Below are positions 16,148-26,309 of a stretch of DNA of 64,000 nt, in pieces. The position numbers and the translations under genes are program-made. Each line of letters opens with the position of its first letter. The first letter of the stretch is position 1. The DNA is from Cerasicoccus maritimus (GTDB lineage Bacteria; Verrucomicrobiota; Verrucomicrobiia; Opitutales; Cerasicoccaceae), in NCBI GenBank assembly GCA_031296935.1, contig JAVDPD010000004.1, positions 1 through 64,000 on the forward strand, in the 5' to 3' direction. The notes under the pieces were generated by a model. The model had not been told where the DNA came from and did no database searches. It saw only the letters and a program-made list of their open reading frames with translations.

Positions 16148-16906
16148 ATGTCACTCGAAATCAAAAACCTGAACGTCAACATTGGCGAAAAGCAGATCCT
16201 GCGCGACTTCTCCCTGGAAGTGCCCGCAGGCCAAGTCCACGCAATCATGGGCCCGAATGGCACCGGCAAGAGCACCCTCGCAAAGGCGCTCGCTGGCCAT
16301 GAAGATTACGAAATCAGCGGCGGCGAAGCCCTGCTCGACGGCGAAAACGTCGTCGGCATGGAGCCGGACGAGATTGCCCGCCTCGGCCTGTTTGTGGCGT
16401 TCCAATACCCGGTGGAAATCCCCGGCGTGACCATCGCTAATTTCATCCGTGCAGCCCTGCAGGCGCGCCTGCCCGAGGGCGAAAAGATCGTCGCGACGGA
16501 CTATTACAAGACCCTCCGCGCCTACATGGACGAGCTCAAGATTGACCGAGCTTTCTCCGCGCGCAACGTCAACGAAGGCTTCTCCGGCGGTGAAAAGAAG
16601 CGCTGCGAGATCCTTCAAATGAAGATGCTCGACCCGAAATACGTCATCATGGACGAAACCGACTCCGGTCTCGACATCGACGCGCTCAAGATCGTCGCCG
16701 AAGGCGTCAACAACATGCGTTCGCCCGACCGCGGCTTCCTCGTCATCACCCACTACCAGCGCCTGCTCGACTACATCGTGCCGGACGTAGTCCACATCAT
16801 GTGGGATGGCCGCATCGTCAAGACTGGCGACAAGAACCTGGCCCTCGAAATGGAAGAAAAGGGCTACGACTGGGTTAAAGAAGAGCTCGCCACGGCTGGC
16901 GCGTAA
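16148..16906 (+). CDS. sufC: Fe-S cluster assembly ATPase SufC
   Basis: ABC-type ATPase of the SufBCD scaffold. 252 residues. Walker [10 protein letters not shown] (35-43), Q-loop FQYP, signature FSGGEKKR (about 143-150), Walker [12 protein letters not shown] with the SufC-type ETDSGLD, and the switch His in [10 protein letters not shown] good run of conserved SufC motifs. Followed after 9 bases by the DJ-1/L12 fusion gene. Confidence 0.97.
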   Translation: MSLEIKNLNVNIGEKQILRDFSLEVPAGQVHAIMGPNGTGKSTLAKALAGHEDYEISGGEALLDGENVVGMEPDEIARLGLFVAFQYPVEIPGVTIANFIRAALQARLPEGEKIVATDYYKTLRAYMDELKIDRAFSARNVNEGFSGGEKKRCEILQMKMLDPKYVIMDETDSGLDIDALKIVAEGVNNMRSPDRGFLVITHYQRLLDYIVPDVVHIMWDGRIVKTGDKNLALEMEEKGYDWVKEELATAGA

Positions 16907-16915
16907 GGAATTTTC

Positions 16916-17824
16916 ATGGTCGAAAGCGTCCAGTTTATCATCCTATTCATCGTCACCAGCATGGGGACGATGGGCGACGGCGGGAAACCAACCGGCGTCT
17001 GGATGGAGGAAGTCACCACGCCTTACTACGAGTTTAAAGACGCGGGTTACGAAGTGGTGGTCGCCTCCCCCGAGGGTGGCGTGATGCCGATTGATCCCCG
17101 CAGCATGGAAGGCCGCGGCATCACGTGGTCGGTCAAGCGCTACCAGGATGACGAACAGGCCCAGGCGGTATTCGCCAACACCGTCAAGCTGGACGACGTG
17201 GTCGGCAACGACTACAGTGCCGTCTTCCTGCCCGGCGGCCATGGCCCGATGTGGGACTTGGCCAACAACCAGCAAGTCGGCATGATCGTGGTCCAGCACT
17301 ACGCGCTGGGCAAGCCTGTCGCCGCGGTTTGCCACGGCCCAGCAGGCCTGCTGACCGCCACCGACGACTATGGCGGCTGGATTTTCCGCGACAAGGAAGT
17401 CACCGGCTTCACCAATGCCGAGGAAGCCGCCGTCGGCCTGACCGACGAGATGCCTTTCTTATTAGAAGACAAGCTCGTCGAACTGGGCGGCAAATTCGTC
17501 CGCGTCGAGAAATTCCAACCGAACGTGATCGTCGACGGCAATTTAATTACCGGCCAAAACCCGGCCTCCGCCGCGATCACCGCTGAAGCCGTGATCGCTC
17601 ACTTAGGCGAGTATAACATCATTTTGAAATCTTTCGGCGGTAATAAAATTGCGACGATTAAAGCCATTCGCGAAATCACCGGATTAGGCCCGCGTGAGGG
17701 CAAAGACATTGGAGATAATGCGCCGGCGGCAGTCGTCGAGGGAGTAAATCTCAGACGAGCCATTGAAATTGAAAAAAAGCTGAAAGCAGCCGGCGCCACG
17801 GTTGAACTGAAAGCATCCAAGTAA
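16916..17824 (+). CDS. DJ-1/PfpI (Hsp31-like) protein fused to ribosomal L7/L12 C-terminal domain
   Basis: 302 residues in one frame. About 5-230 is a DJ-1/PfpI class I amidotransferase-like domain of the Hsp31 type: Glu31/32 in [20 protein letters not shown] (105-110), and the nucleophile elbow [10 protein letters not shown] with Cys139-His140. About 232-302 matches the L7/L12 C-terminal domain: [44 protein letters not shown]. In ribosomes that domain recruits GTPase factors. Codon use becomes more AT-rich in the second part. Inserted between sufC and sufB with short spacers (9 and 31 bases), so co-expressed. Glyoxalase/deglycase or chaperone function of the first domain is family knowledge; the purpose of the fusion is unknown. 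Confidence 0.88.
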   Translation: MVESVQFIILFIVTSMGTMGDGGKPTGVWMEEVTTPYYEFKDAGYEVVVASPEGGVMPIDPRSMEGRGITWSVKRYQDDEQAQAVFANTVKLDDVVGNDYSAVFLPGGHGPMWDLANNQQVGMIVVQHYALGKPVAAVCHGPAGLLTATDDYGGWIFRDKEVTGFTNAEEAAVGLTDEMPFLLEDKLVELGGKFVRVEKFQPNVIVDGNLITGQNPASAAITAEAVIAHLGEYNIILKSFGGNKIATIKAIREITGLGPREGKDIGDNAPAAVVEGVNLRRAIEIEKKLKAAGATVELKASK

Positions 17825-17855
17825 GCAACATTTAAGATCCAACGAGGAGCACACC

Positions 17856-19265
17856 ATGAGCACCGAGACACCCGAAATCAACATCGACCGCAGCAAGGGC
17901 GACTTCTCCTTTGCCGAAGACTACAAGTACGACGCCGGCATCGGCCTCTCGCCCGACACCATTGACTACATTTCCAACGTCAAAGGCGAGGATGCCTGGG
18001 TGAATGAATACCGCCAGAAGGCGCTCAAGATTTTCCAAGACAAGCCCATGCCGACGCACTGGGCCAGCGACGACCTCAACACCATCAAGTTCGAAGACGT
18101 CCGCTACTATTTGTCCAAGGGCCAGAAACCGTCCCGCACTTGGGACGACGTGCCCGACGACGTGAAGCAGACCTTCGAGCGCCTCGGCATCCCCGAGCAG
18201 GAACGCGCGTTCCTCGCCGGCGTCGAAGCACAGTTTGACTCCGAGGCCGCCTACTCCCGCATGAAGGAGGAGATGGAAAAGCTCGGCGTGATCTTCGTTG
18301 GCCCGCATGAAGGCCTCCACGAGCACCCGGAAATCTTCAAGAAGTTCTTCGGCAAAGTCATCCCCATCGGCGACAACAAGTTCTCCGCGCTCAACAGCGC
18401 CTGCTTCTCCGGCGGCAGCTTCATCTACGTCCCCCCGGGCGTGAAGGTTGCCCAGCCGCTCCAGGCCTACTTCCGCATCAACGCGGAAAATTTCGGCCAG
18501 TTCGAGCGCACGCTGATCATCGCCGACGAAGGCTCCGAGGTCATGTATATGGAAGGCTGCACGGCACCGAAGTTTGAGACCGCCACTCTGCACGCCGCCG
18601 TCGTGGAGCTCGTCGCTCTCAAGGGCGCGAAGATCCAATACGTCACCGTGCAAAACTGGTCCAACAACGTCTTCAACCTCGTCACCAAGCGTGGCATGGC
18701 CGAAGAAGACGCCGAGATCCGCTGGATCGACTGCAACATCGGCAGCCGCCTGACCATGAAATACCCGGGCGTCGTGCTCAAGGGCGAGCGCGCCCGCGGC
18801 GAAGTCATTTCCATCGCCTTGGCCAACGACGGTCAGCACCAAGACACCGGCGCGAAGATGATCCACGCCGCCTCGAACACGACTTCGAACGTTATTTCCA
18901 AGTCCATCTCGATCGGCGAAGGCCGCAGCACTTACCGCGGCCAGGTCAGCATCCCGAAGCGTCTCTCGAATTGCAAAAACAACACCGAGTGTGACGCGTT
19001 GCTGATCAACACCAACTCCCGCACCGACACCTACCCGGCGATCACCGTCCGCGGCGACCACAACTCCGTCCAGCACGAAGCCAGCGTCTCCAAGGTCAGC
19101 GCCGAGCAGATCTTCTACATGCAGCAGCGCGGCTTGGAAGAAGGCGAAGCGATGTCGCTCGCCGTTAACGGCTTCGTCAACGACCTCGTGCGCGAATTCC
19201 CGATGGAATACTCCGTCGAGCTGAAGCGCCTGATCGACCTCGAAATGGAAGGCTCGGTGGGCTAA
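17856..19265 (+). CDS. sufB: Fe-S cluster assembly scaffold SufB
   Basis: 469 residues, normal for SufB. The beta-helix core is recognisable: [88 protein letters not shown], and [16 protein letters not shown] near the C-terminus. A good Shine-Dalgarno (GAGGAG) precedes the ATG. Assembles nascent clusters with SufC and SufD. Confidence 0.97.
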   Translation: MSTETPEINIDRSKGDFSFAEDYKYDAGIGLSPDTIDYISNVKGEDAWVNEYRQKALKIFQDKPMPTHWASDDLNTIKFEDVRYYLSKGQKPSRTWDDVPDDVKQTFERLGIPEQERAFLAGVEAQFDSEAAYSRMKEEMEKLGVIFVGPHEGLHEHPEIFKKFFGKVIPIGDNKFSALNSACFSGGSFIYVPPGVKVAQPLQAYFRINAENFGQFERTLIIADEGSEVMYMEGCTAPKFETATLHAAVVELVALKGAKIQYVTVQNWSNNVFNLVTKRGMAEEDAEIRWIDCNIGSRLTMKYPGVVLKGERARGEVISIALANDGQHQDTGAKMIHAASNTTSNVISKSISIGEGRSTYRGQVSIPKRLSNCKNNTECDALLINTNSRTDTYPAITVRGDHNSVQHEASVSKVSAEQIFYMQQRGLEEGEAMSLAVNGFVNDLVREFPMEYSVELKRLIDLEMEGSVG

Positions 19266-19329
19266 TCAAGCACCGGTTTCAACCAACCGGTTTCTGCATT
19301 CTGAATTCTTAATTTTGCATTTACCAATC

Positions 19330-20667
19330 ATGTCAGTCGCCACGACCACATCCGACACCGAAAAATTCAGCGAGGAAAACTTCCGCCACCACCTCGATGC
19401 GTTCTGGTTGAACGTGCCCTGGGTGCAGGAGCTCAAGCAGCAAAACTGGAAGACCTACCAGGAGCTACCGCTGCCCACCCGCAGCGACGAGCGCTACCGC
19501 TTCTCCGACCTGCGCAAGCTCAAGCTCGACGGCTACCGCCCCGCGCAAGAGCCCACCGAAGCCCAAAAGGCCGACGCCATCGCGCGCAGCAATCTCGTTG
19601 GCGAACCCGCCGGTAAAGTAGTCTTTGGAGACAACTTCCTGCTCGAGTTCGAAGGTCTCAGCGAAGAGCTCAAGGCCAAGGGCGTCATCTGGATGCCGCT
19701 CCAACAGGCTGCCATTGAGCACCCGGAGCTCGTGCAGAAGTATTTCCTTGAGGAAGAAAACCAGCTCGGCTCGGAAAAGCTCCTGGCCCTGCACAATGCG
19801 TTCTTCCACGGCGGCAGCTTCCTCTACGTGCCCAAGGGCGTCGAGATCGAGCAGCCTATCGCGGCCTACTATTGGTCCATCGAATGCGGCGAAGCCATTT
19901 TCCCGCACACCCTGCTCGTCGTCGAAGACAACGCCAAGGTCGACTTCGTGGACTACTACGGCAGCCTCGATACCGGTTGCTGCTCCACCCTCTCCTGCGG
20001 CGTGGGCACCATCTACGCCGGCCAGGGCGCGCAGGTCTTCCGCAAAATCGTGCAGAATTTCAACGAGGAGGCCCTGTCCTTCCAGTTGGAAGCCAACATC
20101 GCCGACCGCGACAGCCAGGTGAAGACCATCGCCGTCAACCTCGGCTCCAAGTATGCGCGCTTGCAGAACCACACCCGCATCGTTGGCCCCGGCGCTGACG
20201 TGAAGATGTATGGCCTGACCGTTTCCAAGGACGAACAGGAGTTCGACCAGCGCACGCTGCAAATCCACGAAGCGCCACACGCCGTCAGCGACCTGCTCTT
20301 TAAGAACGCGCTGCTCGACAGCTCGCGCACGATCTTCTCCGGCTTGATCAAGGTGGCCAAGGATGCCCAGCAAACCGACGCCTACCAAACCAACCGCAAC
20401 CTCCTGCTCTCCAAAACCGCCGAGGCCAACAGCCTCCCCGGCCTGGAGATCGAGGCCAACGACGTGAAGTGCTCCCACGGCGCCACCACCGGCCAGGTTG
20501 ACGAAAGCGAACTCTTCTACTTGATGGCGCGTGGCATTCCACGCCAAACCGCCTATCAGTTGCTGGTCTTCGGCTTCTTCGAGGAAATCGTCGAAAAAAT
20601 CAGCAACGAAGAGCTCCGCGAAAACGTCCGCAAGCTCGTGCAGGCGAAATTTGGCAACGAAATGTAG
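19330..20667 (+). CDS. sufD: Fe-S cluster assembly protein SufD
   Basis: 445 residues, paralogue of SufB. Shared core HGGSFLYVPKGVEIEQPI, KTIAVNLGSKYARLQNHTRIVGPGADVKMYGL, SSRTIFSGLIKVAKDAQQTDAYQTNRNLLLS, and CSHGATTGQVDESELFYLMARGI. The ATG at 19330 is chosen; an in-frame TTG at 19315 adds five residues. Ends 33 bases before a strong terminator. sufS and sufE/sufU are not in the window. Confidence 0.95.
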   Translation: MSVATTTSDTEKFSEENFRHHLDAFWLNVPWVQELKQQNWKTYQELPLPTRSDERYRFSDLRKLKLDGYRPAQEPTEAQKADAIARSNLVGEPAGKVVFGDNFLLEFEGLSEELKAKGVIWMPLQQAAIEHPELVQKYFLEEENQLGSEKLLALHNAFFHGGSFLYVPKGVEIEQPIAAYYWSIECGEAIFPHTLLVVEDNAKVDFVDYYGSLDTGCCSTLSCGVGTIYAGQGAQVFRKIVQNFNEEALSFQLEANIADRDSQVKTIAVNLGSKYARLQNHTRIVGPGADVKMYGLTVSKDEQEFDQRTLQIHEAPHAVSDLLFKNALLDSSRTIFSGLIKVAKDAQQTDAYQTNRNLLLSKTAEANSLPGLEIEANDVKCSHGATTGQVDESELFYLMARGIPRQTAYQLLVFGFFEEIVEKISNEELRENVRKLVQAKFGNEM

Positions 20668-20699
20668 TTCAATTTACAATCAGATTTGATTTTAGCGCA

Positions 20700-20740
20700 A
20701 ACGCCCCTTACCGTCGATACGGTATGGGGCGTTTTCATTT
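20700..20740 (+). terminator. Rho-independent terminator after sufD
   Basis: Stem AACGCCCC (20700-20707) with TACCG (20709-20713), pairing with CGGTA (20720-20724) and GGGGCGTT (20726-20733), six-base loop, then TTTTCATTTTT. The start codon of the next gene (20724) lies inside the descending arm. Confidence 0.88.
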
Positions 20741-22592
20741 TTATTACTTTATTTTTGGCCTACTGCTAGCCATACGGCTGACAGCGCAAACCAACACTTC
20801 TGAGGATTACAATCCGGTTACACCACTGGAAGACCCAAGCCCGATTCAGAACATATTGGACGAGTTAGCCGCCGAGCCCGACCAAACGACACGCGAGTTC
20901 ATTTTACATCCACCCAATACCAGCAGTCCGCGGGACACGATGATCAGCTTCATGAAGATCACCCAGCGCTTCTATGATCTGATCTCCGACGACGATTACT
21001 CACAACAGGACCGCATCGAAGTCTTCTATCTCTTTGAGCAAGTAGAAGACTTTTTTGATCTGCGGCAAATAGCCCCCTCCCTTCGCGCCGATTACGCAAC
21101 CGCCAGCGCAATCTACTTACGCGAAACCATCGACCGCATTGGGCTCCCTCCAGTTGAGGAGATTCCCGACGAAGAGACCATGTATATGGCTATCGACAAA
21201 GGCTTCCCCGCCCGCTGGCAAGTACCGGAAACCCCTTTTGAAATCATTCGCGTTGATGAAGGCGAAAACGCCGGCCACTACGTATTCAGCGATGAAACAC
21301 TACGCGAAGTTCGCCCCCTCTTTAAAGAAGTCCGCAACCTGCCCTACAAATCCCGCGCAGCCGAAGACTTTTACTATTACTTTTTCCTAACACCCAATCC
21401 AATCATCCCCAAGGAGTGGATTAACTCCCTGCCCGATTGGGCGCTGGAAGACTTTGCCGAACAAACCGTATGGCAGTGGGCATGTATGATAATTGTGATG
21501 CTGATCGCGCTGATCGGTGTAATCGCGATTTATATTGTCGTGAGGCGAGTAGGCAAAAAGTTGAAAGACAAAACTCGTCACGCGTTGAGCCTGACCACTC
21601 CCATCGGTGCCATCATTGCTGCCTACATTACTTACGACATCATCGACGATAAGATCTTCATAACTGGAGAGGTATTTCAGATGACCGTCTACGTCATCTA
21701 TTCCATCATACTAGCGGCCTCCATCACCATGACGTTTATGCTTGGCACCCTGCTAGCAGATATCGTCGGCGGCTCCGAGCGCCTGGAAAACAGGAGCTTC
21801 GACGCACAGCTAACACGGATCGGCGTTCGCATCCTCAGCATCATCGTCTGCCTGGCAATCCTGATCCGTGGTCTTCAGGAAATCGGTTTCTCGCTGGCAA
21901 CCGTGGTCGCCGGCGCGGGCGTCACTGGCCTCGCCGTCGCTTTGGCGGCGCAAAGCACACTGCGCAACATATTCGGCAGCTTAATGCTGCTATTAGACAA
22001 ACCATTTCGAGTAGGCGACCGCGTAAAAATAGGCGCAGTCGATGGCGCAGTCGAGGAAATCGGCCTGCGCTCAACGAAAGTTCGCCTGCTCACTGGTCAT
22101 GTTACCAGCATTCCCAACGACAGACTTGCCGACGTCGAAATCGAAAACGTTGCCCGGCGCCCCTACATTCGACGCGTGTCAAACATCACCATCACCTACG
22201 ACACGCCACAGGAGAAAATCCCACTGGCGGTAGAGATCATCCGAGAAGCATTATCTGTCCCCGAAGATTACTTGCCAACCGATGGTAACACCCACCCCAA
22301 CGATCCCATCAACCGCCCAATGTTCCCGCCACGGGTATTCTTCAATGAGTTCAATCCCGCTTCGCTGAATATCCTCATGATCTACTGGTACCACCCGCCC
22401 GCTTACTGGGATTTCCTCGAATTTAGCCAGAAGGTTAACGAGGAAATCATACGGCGCTTCAGCGAAGCAGGCATCGAATTTGCATTCCCCACTCAGACGA
22501 TTCATCTTGCGGGCGAAAAGGTAACACCATTTCCTCAAATCGAGGCTGATACCACCGAGAAAAATCCAACATCAGACAACTCACCAACATGA
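20724..22592 (+). CDS. MscS-family mechanosensitive channel with large N-terminal domain
   Basis: 622 residues. Signal peptide-like N-terminus ([22 protein letters not shown]), a roughly 220-residue extracytoplasmic region, several membrane helices (about 250-400), then the MscS pore and beta domain: [62 protein letters not shown]. Opens under membrane tension to release osmolytes. The only good start is the ATG within the sufD terminator stem; a stop lies 30 bases upstream in frame. Its end overlaps the sufT start by 4 bases (ATGA). Confidence 0.9.
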   Translation: MGRFHFYYFIFGLLLAIRLTAQTNTSEDYNPVTPLEDPSPIQNILDELAAEPDQTTREFILHPPNTSSPRDTMISFMKITQRFYDLISDDDYSQQDRIEVFYLFEQVEDFFDLRQIAPSLRADYATASAIYLRETIDRIGLPPVEEIPDEETMYMAIDKGFPARWQVPETPFEIIRVDEGENAGHYVFSDETLREVRPLFKEVRNLPYKSRAAEDFYYYFFLTPNPIIPKEWINSLPDWALEDFAEQTVWQWACMIIVMLIALIGVIAIYIVVRRVGKKLKDKTRHALSLTTPIGAIIAAYITYDIIDDKIFITGEVFQMTVYVIYSIILAASITMTFMLGTLLADIVGGSERLENRSFDAQLTRIGVRILSIIVCLAILIRGLQEIGFSLATVVAGAGVTGLAVALAAQSTLRNIFGSLMLLLDKPFRVGDRVKIGAVDGAVEEIGLRSTKVRLLTGHVTSIPNDRLADVEIENVARRPYIRRVSNITITYDTPQEKIPLAVEIIREALSVPEDYLPTDGNTHPNDPINRPMFPPRVFFNEFNPASLNILMIYWYHPPAYWDFLEFSQKVNEEIIRRFSEAGIEFAFPTQTIHLAGEKVTPFPQIEADTTEKNPTSDNSPT

Positions 22593-23149
22593 GCGCCAAT
22601 AACCAACGAGTCCTCTCTCGGGACGTCGAAGCCACGGTCATCCCGGCCGGGGATAAAGTAACGCTGCCTGCCGGATCCAAGGTGGACATCACGCACCGCC
22701 TGGGCGGCAACTTCACCGTGGTCTGTGACTACGGCATGTTCCGCATCCTCGGCGCCGACGCCGAAGCACTCGGCGAAGAGCTCCCTGAGACCGCGGCCCA
22801 AGCCGAAGCCGGCAGCGCCGCGGGCGACCACTCCGGCCCACCCGCCGAAGACGCAATCTGGGAAGCATTGAAGTCCGTTTACGACCCGGAAATTCCGGTC
22901 AATATCGTGGACCTTGGTCTGGTTTACTCCATGGAGATCATGGAAGAAGCAGAGCAGTATCACGTGTCCGTGCAAATGACCCTGACCGCCCCCGGTTGCG
23001 GCATGGGCCCGGCCATTGCCGAGGACGCCAAGGGCCGCGTCGAGTCCGTGCCCGGCGTCACCTCCGCCCAGGTCGACATCGTGTGGGATCCCCCCTGGAC
23101 ACAGGACATGATCTCCGAAGAAGGCAAAATGGAGCTCGGCCTGATCTAA
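22589..23149 (+). CDS. sufT: Fe-S assembly accessory protein SufT (DUF59/MIP18 family)
   Basis: 186 residues. The N-terminal SufT-specific extension ([29 protein letters not shown]) is followed by an Ala/Gly-rich linker and the DUF59/PaaD-like domain (about 85-186): [27 protein letters not shown] with the conserved Cys, [19 protein letters not shown]. SufT proteins help Fe-S protein maturation. Separated from sufCBD by mscS but overlapping it by 4 bases, so it may be translated from an mscS transcript. Confidence 0.93.
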   Translation: MSANNQRVLSRDVEATVIPAGDKVTLPAGSKVDITHRLGGNFTVVCDYGMFRILGADAEALGEELPETAAQAEAGSAAGDHSGPPAEDAIWEALKSVYDPEIPVNIVDLGLVYSMEIMEEAEQYHVSVQMTLTAPGCGMGPAIAEDAKGRVESVPGVTSAQVDIVWDPPWTQDMISEEGKMELGLI

Positions 23150-23182
23150 GGCCGCTGATCCTTCCTTCTTCAACGATTAGAA

Positions 23183-23206
23183 GTAGCATAGGCGTCCCGC
23201 CTGTGC
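23183..23206 (+). repeat. REP-like repeat, left copy
   Basis: A 24-base sequence starting GTAGCATAGGCG and ending CGCCTGTGC, with the internal hairpin AGGCG-TCC-CGCCT. It is a perfect inverted copy of 23866-23889 and flanks the transposase remnant on its 5' side. Confidence 0.85.
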
Positions 23207-23227
23207 CCTATTCAATCATTCGTCTCC

Positions 23228-23856
23228 ATGTTCTTCAGTCCAAACCAACCACTGAAGACATCGCAGCGCGCACTCCCTCATTGGCGACAAACTGGCGTTA
23301 TCTACTTCGTCACCTTCCGCCTGGGCGATTCGATCCCCGCAGACAAACTCCGCACTTGGCGCGAAGAGCGGGATCTCTGGCTGGCCCAAAACGGGCAGCC
23401 CACCACCGAACAAGCACAAGCGGACTACGACGCACGCTTTTCCATGCGCCTCGAAACTTGGCTCGATTCCGGCATGGGCAGTTGCCTGCTTCATGAAAAG
23501 CGCGCGATCGAAACAGTCGCCAGCGCACTAAACCATTTCGACAAAGATCGCTACCTGCTAGACCACTGGGTGATCATGCCCAACCATGTCCACCTGTTAG
23601 CGATGCCGCCAACAACCATCCGTTGTCGGAAATTCTTCATTCCTGGAAATCATTCACCGCAAAGCAGCTCAATCAGCAATTCGAACGCGATGGCCTACTT
23701 TGGCAAAATGAATCCTATAACCGAATCGTCCGCAATGAAGCTGAACTGCAGTATTATCGTGAGTATATTTTGAATAATCCACAGAAGGCGGGCGTTCAAC
23801 TGCCGGAAGAAGCAATCTCAGCTGTGCAAATTGAAGATACTTTGAAGGATATTTGA
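23228..23856 (+). pseudogene. REP-associated tyrosine transposase (RAYT), frameshifted
   Basis: The first part (23228 to about 23610) encodes a TnpA_REP/Y1-type transposase: GVIYFVTFRLGDSIP, DRYLLDHWVIMPNHVHLLAMPP, with the HUH-like motif HVH. At about 23605-23622 the reading frame shifts: the expected continuation NNHPLSEILHSWKSFTAKQLNQ...FLWQNESYNRIVRNEAEL...YILNNPQKAG is in another frame and runs to 23856. Joining the two gives a near full-length RAYT of about 205 residues. RAYTs mobilise REP sequences; the flanking inverted copies support this. One sequencing error could produce the same picture. Confidence 0.85.
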
Positions 23857-23865
23857 TTGGTTAAA

Positions 23866-23889
23866 GCACAGGCGGGACGCCTATGCTAC
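23866..23889 (-). repeat. REP-like repeat, right copy
   Basis: Perfect reverse complement of 23183-23206 over 24 bases, 9 bases after the end of the RAYT frame. The pair enclosing a RAYT has the form of a REP-RAYT (REPtron) unit. Confidence 0.85.
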
Positions 23890-23957
23890 GCTAATACATC
23901 GCCCGCAAAATACCTTTTTGATTGGAAATTCCGCACTTTCCGCATCACATTAGGGCC

Positions 23958-24578
23958 ATGATCCAATCCATAGCGAAAACTCCGGTTTCAGACTGCGGCG
24001 ACGAAAAGAAAAAAGACGCCGAAAAGGGCGGCATTCAAATGCAGATGGAAAAGAAGTTCCTCGAGGAACGGAAGATTTTCCTCTGGGGCGAAGTCAATGA
24101 TGAGTCGATGAAGGCCATCATGGAAAAGATGCTCTTCCTCGAAGCCGAAAAGCCTGGCGAAGAGATCAAATTTTACATCAACAGCCCTGGCGGCTCGATC
24201 ACCGCTGGCATGGCCGTCTATGACACCATGCAGCTCATCAGCTCACCGATTAGCTGCATCGTCCACGGCATGGCCGCCTCCATGGGCAGTATCCTGCTCT
24301 CCGGTGGCACTAAGGGCCGTCGCTTCGTGTTCCCACACTCACGCGTGCTGATTCACCAGCCGCTGATCATGGGCCGCATCGTCGCCCCGGCAGTAGACAT
24401 CAACATCCAGGCCGAAGAAATGGAAAAGCTCCGCGAAGAGCTCAACCGCATCCTCGCCGAAGCCTCCGGCCAGCCGATGGAAAAGATCCGCAAGGACACC
24501 GACCGCGACTTCTACCTGAACGCCCAGGAAGCCATCGAATACGGACTCGCCGACGGCATCTTCGAAGGCCCGCTCTAA
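23958..24578 (+). CDS. clpP: ATP-dependent Clp protease proteolytic subunit
   Basis: 206 residues. Catalytic Ser in GMAASMGSILL, His in FVFPHSRVLIHQP, Asp in DTDRDFY, plus FYINSPGGSITAGMAVYDTMQ. The N-terminus has a charged lead (DEKKKDAEKGG) and EERKIFLWGEVND in place of the usual R-I-x-x-LxGxxxD, so it is a divergent paralogue type. The ATG at 23958 is preferred over an upstream in-frame TTG/ATG near 23922 because the family core begins soon after. No clpX next to it. Ends at a bidirectional terminator. Confidence 0.9.
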   Translation: MIQSIAKTPVSDCGDEKKKDAEKGGIQMQMEKKFLEERKIFLWGEVNDESMKAIMEKMLFLEAEKPGEEIKFYINSPGGSITAGMAVYDTMQLISSPISCIVHGMAASMGSILLSGGTKGRRFVFPHSRVLIHQPLIMGRIVAPAVDINIQAEEMEKLREELNRILAEASGQPMEKIRKDTDRDFYLNAQEAIEYGLADGIFEGPL

Positions 24579-24609
24579 GCCAGCGCGACTCAGTTCATTT
24601 TATAACGAT

Positions 24610-24645
24610 AAGGCGTGGAGCGATCCGCGCCTTATTTCTTTTTGG
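24610..24645. terminator. Bidirectional terminator between clpP and the TIGR03790 gene
   Basis: Stem AAGGCG-GG / CC-CGCCTT (24610-24618 and 24625-24633) followed on the plus strand by TTATTTCTTTTT. It overlaps the stop codon of the converging minus-strand gene. Confidence 0.75.
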
Positions 24646-26299
24646 CTGCCTTGGCCGCTTCGCGACGAGCTTTGCGCTCCTCGGCCTCCTTCCGCATTTG
24701 CTCTTTGATCGCATCCAGGTCCGATTGCCAATTCTTCGCCAAAACACGGTCGCCAAACTGATTGGCCAGCGGAATCGCCTTGGGAAGAAAGGCCAGCTTG
24801 GCGCTGCGGTTTGGCGCATCGTTGGCAATGACCCGCAGAATCTGGTAAGCCTTTTCTCGCTCTCGCATTTCCACAAAGAGCTCGGAAATTTGAAAGGCCA
24901 AGCCGACATTTTCCGGCGCAAAAGCAGTCATCTGCGTCACAAAATCCAACTGCGCTACAGCCTTTGCCCGCTCAAAACGCTTCTCCCAACCTAGCGCAAT
25001 CTCATAGGCAATCGCCAAACCCGGCGCGTGGTGATATTGTCGCCGCAGGTACTCGAACGCCGCATCGTCGCCCTCGGCGTCGCGGATCTTTTCCGCCTGC
25101 CGCAGCACGACGTATTGAGAAAGCTCGTTGGTCGGATCAAGGTTTTCAAGCTGTTCCTCAAGCGATACCTTGAAGGGCTGGTAAAGTGGGTCGCCGAGCA
25201 CAATCGTCATCCAGCTCAGGCCTTGCAGCGAATAATATGCGGCATCGCCAGCGGACATCCCGTCCATCAGCGCCCCCAGATAAAGCTGCGGCTGGTTCGT
25301 CAGTTGCAAGTAGGGCTCGTAAACATTACCGACCGTCGCGGCGACGCCGCGCTCGACGAGCCCCCCACCCCAGCGAGTGTTCGGCTTGCGCAGATGCTGC
25401 CCCGAAAAACTGCTGATGTGAATCGCCACGGCGCCCGCCGGAAAGCGAAAACGCTGGTCCGAAAAAGGCCCATCCGGCGTGTGCGTCCACCAACCAAAGT
25501 AAATCGCCGGCGCATCCATGCGCGCAGTCCAGCCAAAACGTGGTTTAGCCGTATCGATGGAAACCGGGTAATCGAGCTTCTCGATCTGCGCCGTGGCTTG
25601 GTCCAGCCATCCCTCCCCCTGCTTATGCGGTCCACCCTTGTCAATGTAGCCTCGGCCCTTGAGTCCATTGGCTTCGCCTAACAAGGCGCTGTCGATGAGG
25701 CGTTTGACCGCGGCCACGCTCGGCCCATCGAGCCGCGCCACCTTGATCACGCTGCCCAGCTGCATATAATTGGGCACTTTCTGTTGAAAAAGCGGATTCT
25801 TACCAGGGCCCGCGAGGGGCGTGTCCACAACTGGCAGGTAGGTCAACTCACTGTCGACCGAAGCCTGGCTGTTAGCCATCGCGCCCGTGGCATTCGGAGA
25901 GAAGGCCTTAACCGCCCCAGCCTCGTATCCATGCACCTGATACGGCAGACGGCAGAGCACCAGATAACCGATACTGTGACCCATCGGGACCATTTTTCGG
26001 CGACCGGCCGCGTCGTAATCGTCGGAAAGCACGGCGTTCATCCATTTTTTTTCAACGAGCTTTTCCCGTAGGGGATTGAATATCTGCTCCACGAACTCCT
26101 GGCACGTCAGACGCTCACCCTTGGAGGTCGCAATGGTGATCAGGTTTTGCTCCGGAATGTTCCGCTTGGCCAGATAATACTCGGCAATGGCCAGAGAGTC
26201 AGGGTCGTTGGAATTGGCGATCACCACCACTTGCTGCGGCTCTACCGCATGCAGGGTCAGGGTTAGCAGGAAACTTGCGAACAGGGCATGTAAACGCAT
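24632..26299 (-). CDS. TIGR03790 family exported protein (exosortase-associated)
   Basis: 555 residues from the ATG at 26299, which begins a signal peptide (LHALFASFLLTLTLHA); the frame is open upstream only as a shadow of crcB. Motifs fit TIGR03790: VVVIANSNDPDSLAIAEYYLAKRNIPEQNLI, YLVLCRLPYQV, GAMANSQASVDSELTYLP, AVAIHISSFSG...WGGGLVERGVAATVGNVYEPY. The family is uncharacterised and, as described with its model, found mainly in genomes that encode an exosortase, which agrees with the PEP-CTERM proteins here. The C-terminus is a Lys/Arg/Ala-rich helix (EEAERKARREAAKAAKKK type). Last gene of the infC operon. Confidence 0.85.
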   Translation of the reverse strand: MRLHALFASFLLTLTLHAVEPQQVVVIANSNDPDSLAIAEYYLAKRNIPEQNLITIATSKGERLTCQEFVEQIFNPLREKLVEKKWMNAVLSDDYDAAGRRKMVPMGHSIGYLVLCRLPYQVHGYEAGAVKAFSPNATGAMANSQASVDSELTYLPVVDTPLAGPGKNPLFQQKVPNYMQLGSVIKVARLDGPSVAAVKRLIDSALLGEANGLKGRGYIDKGGPHKQGEGWLDQATAQIEKLDYPVSIDTAKPRFGWTARMDAPAIYFGWWTHTPDGPFSDQRFRFPAGAVAIHISSFSGQHLRKPNTRWGGGLVERGVAATVGNVYEPYLQLTNQPQLYLGALMDGMSAGDAAYYSLQGLSWMTIVLGDPLYQPFKVSLEEQLENLDPTNELSQYVVLRQAEKIRDAEGDDAAFEYLRRQYHHAPGLAIAYEIALGWEKRFERAKAVAQLDFVTQMTAFAPENVGLAFQISELFVEMREREKAYQILRVIANDAPNRSAKLAFLPKAIPLANQFGDRVLAKNWQSDLDAIKEQMRKEAEERKARREAAKAAKKK

Positions 26300-26309
26300 G
26301 TTGGCCACG

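Noticed and set aside
17832..19076. Long antisense frame opposite sufB
   Set aside because: Long open frames antisense to GC-rich genes are common by codon bias; sufB is clearly the real gene.
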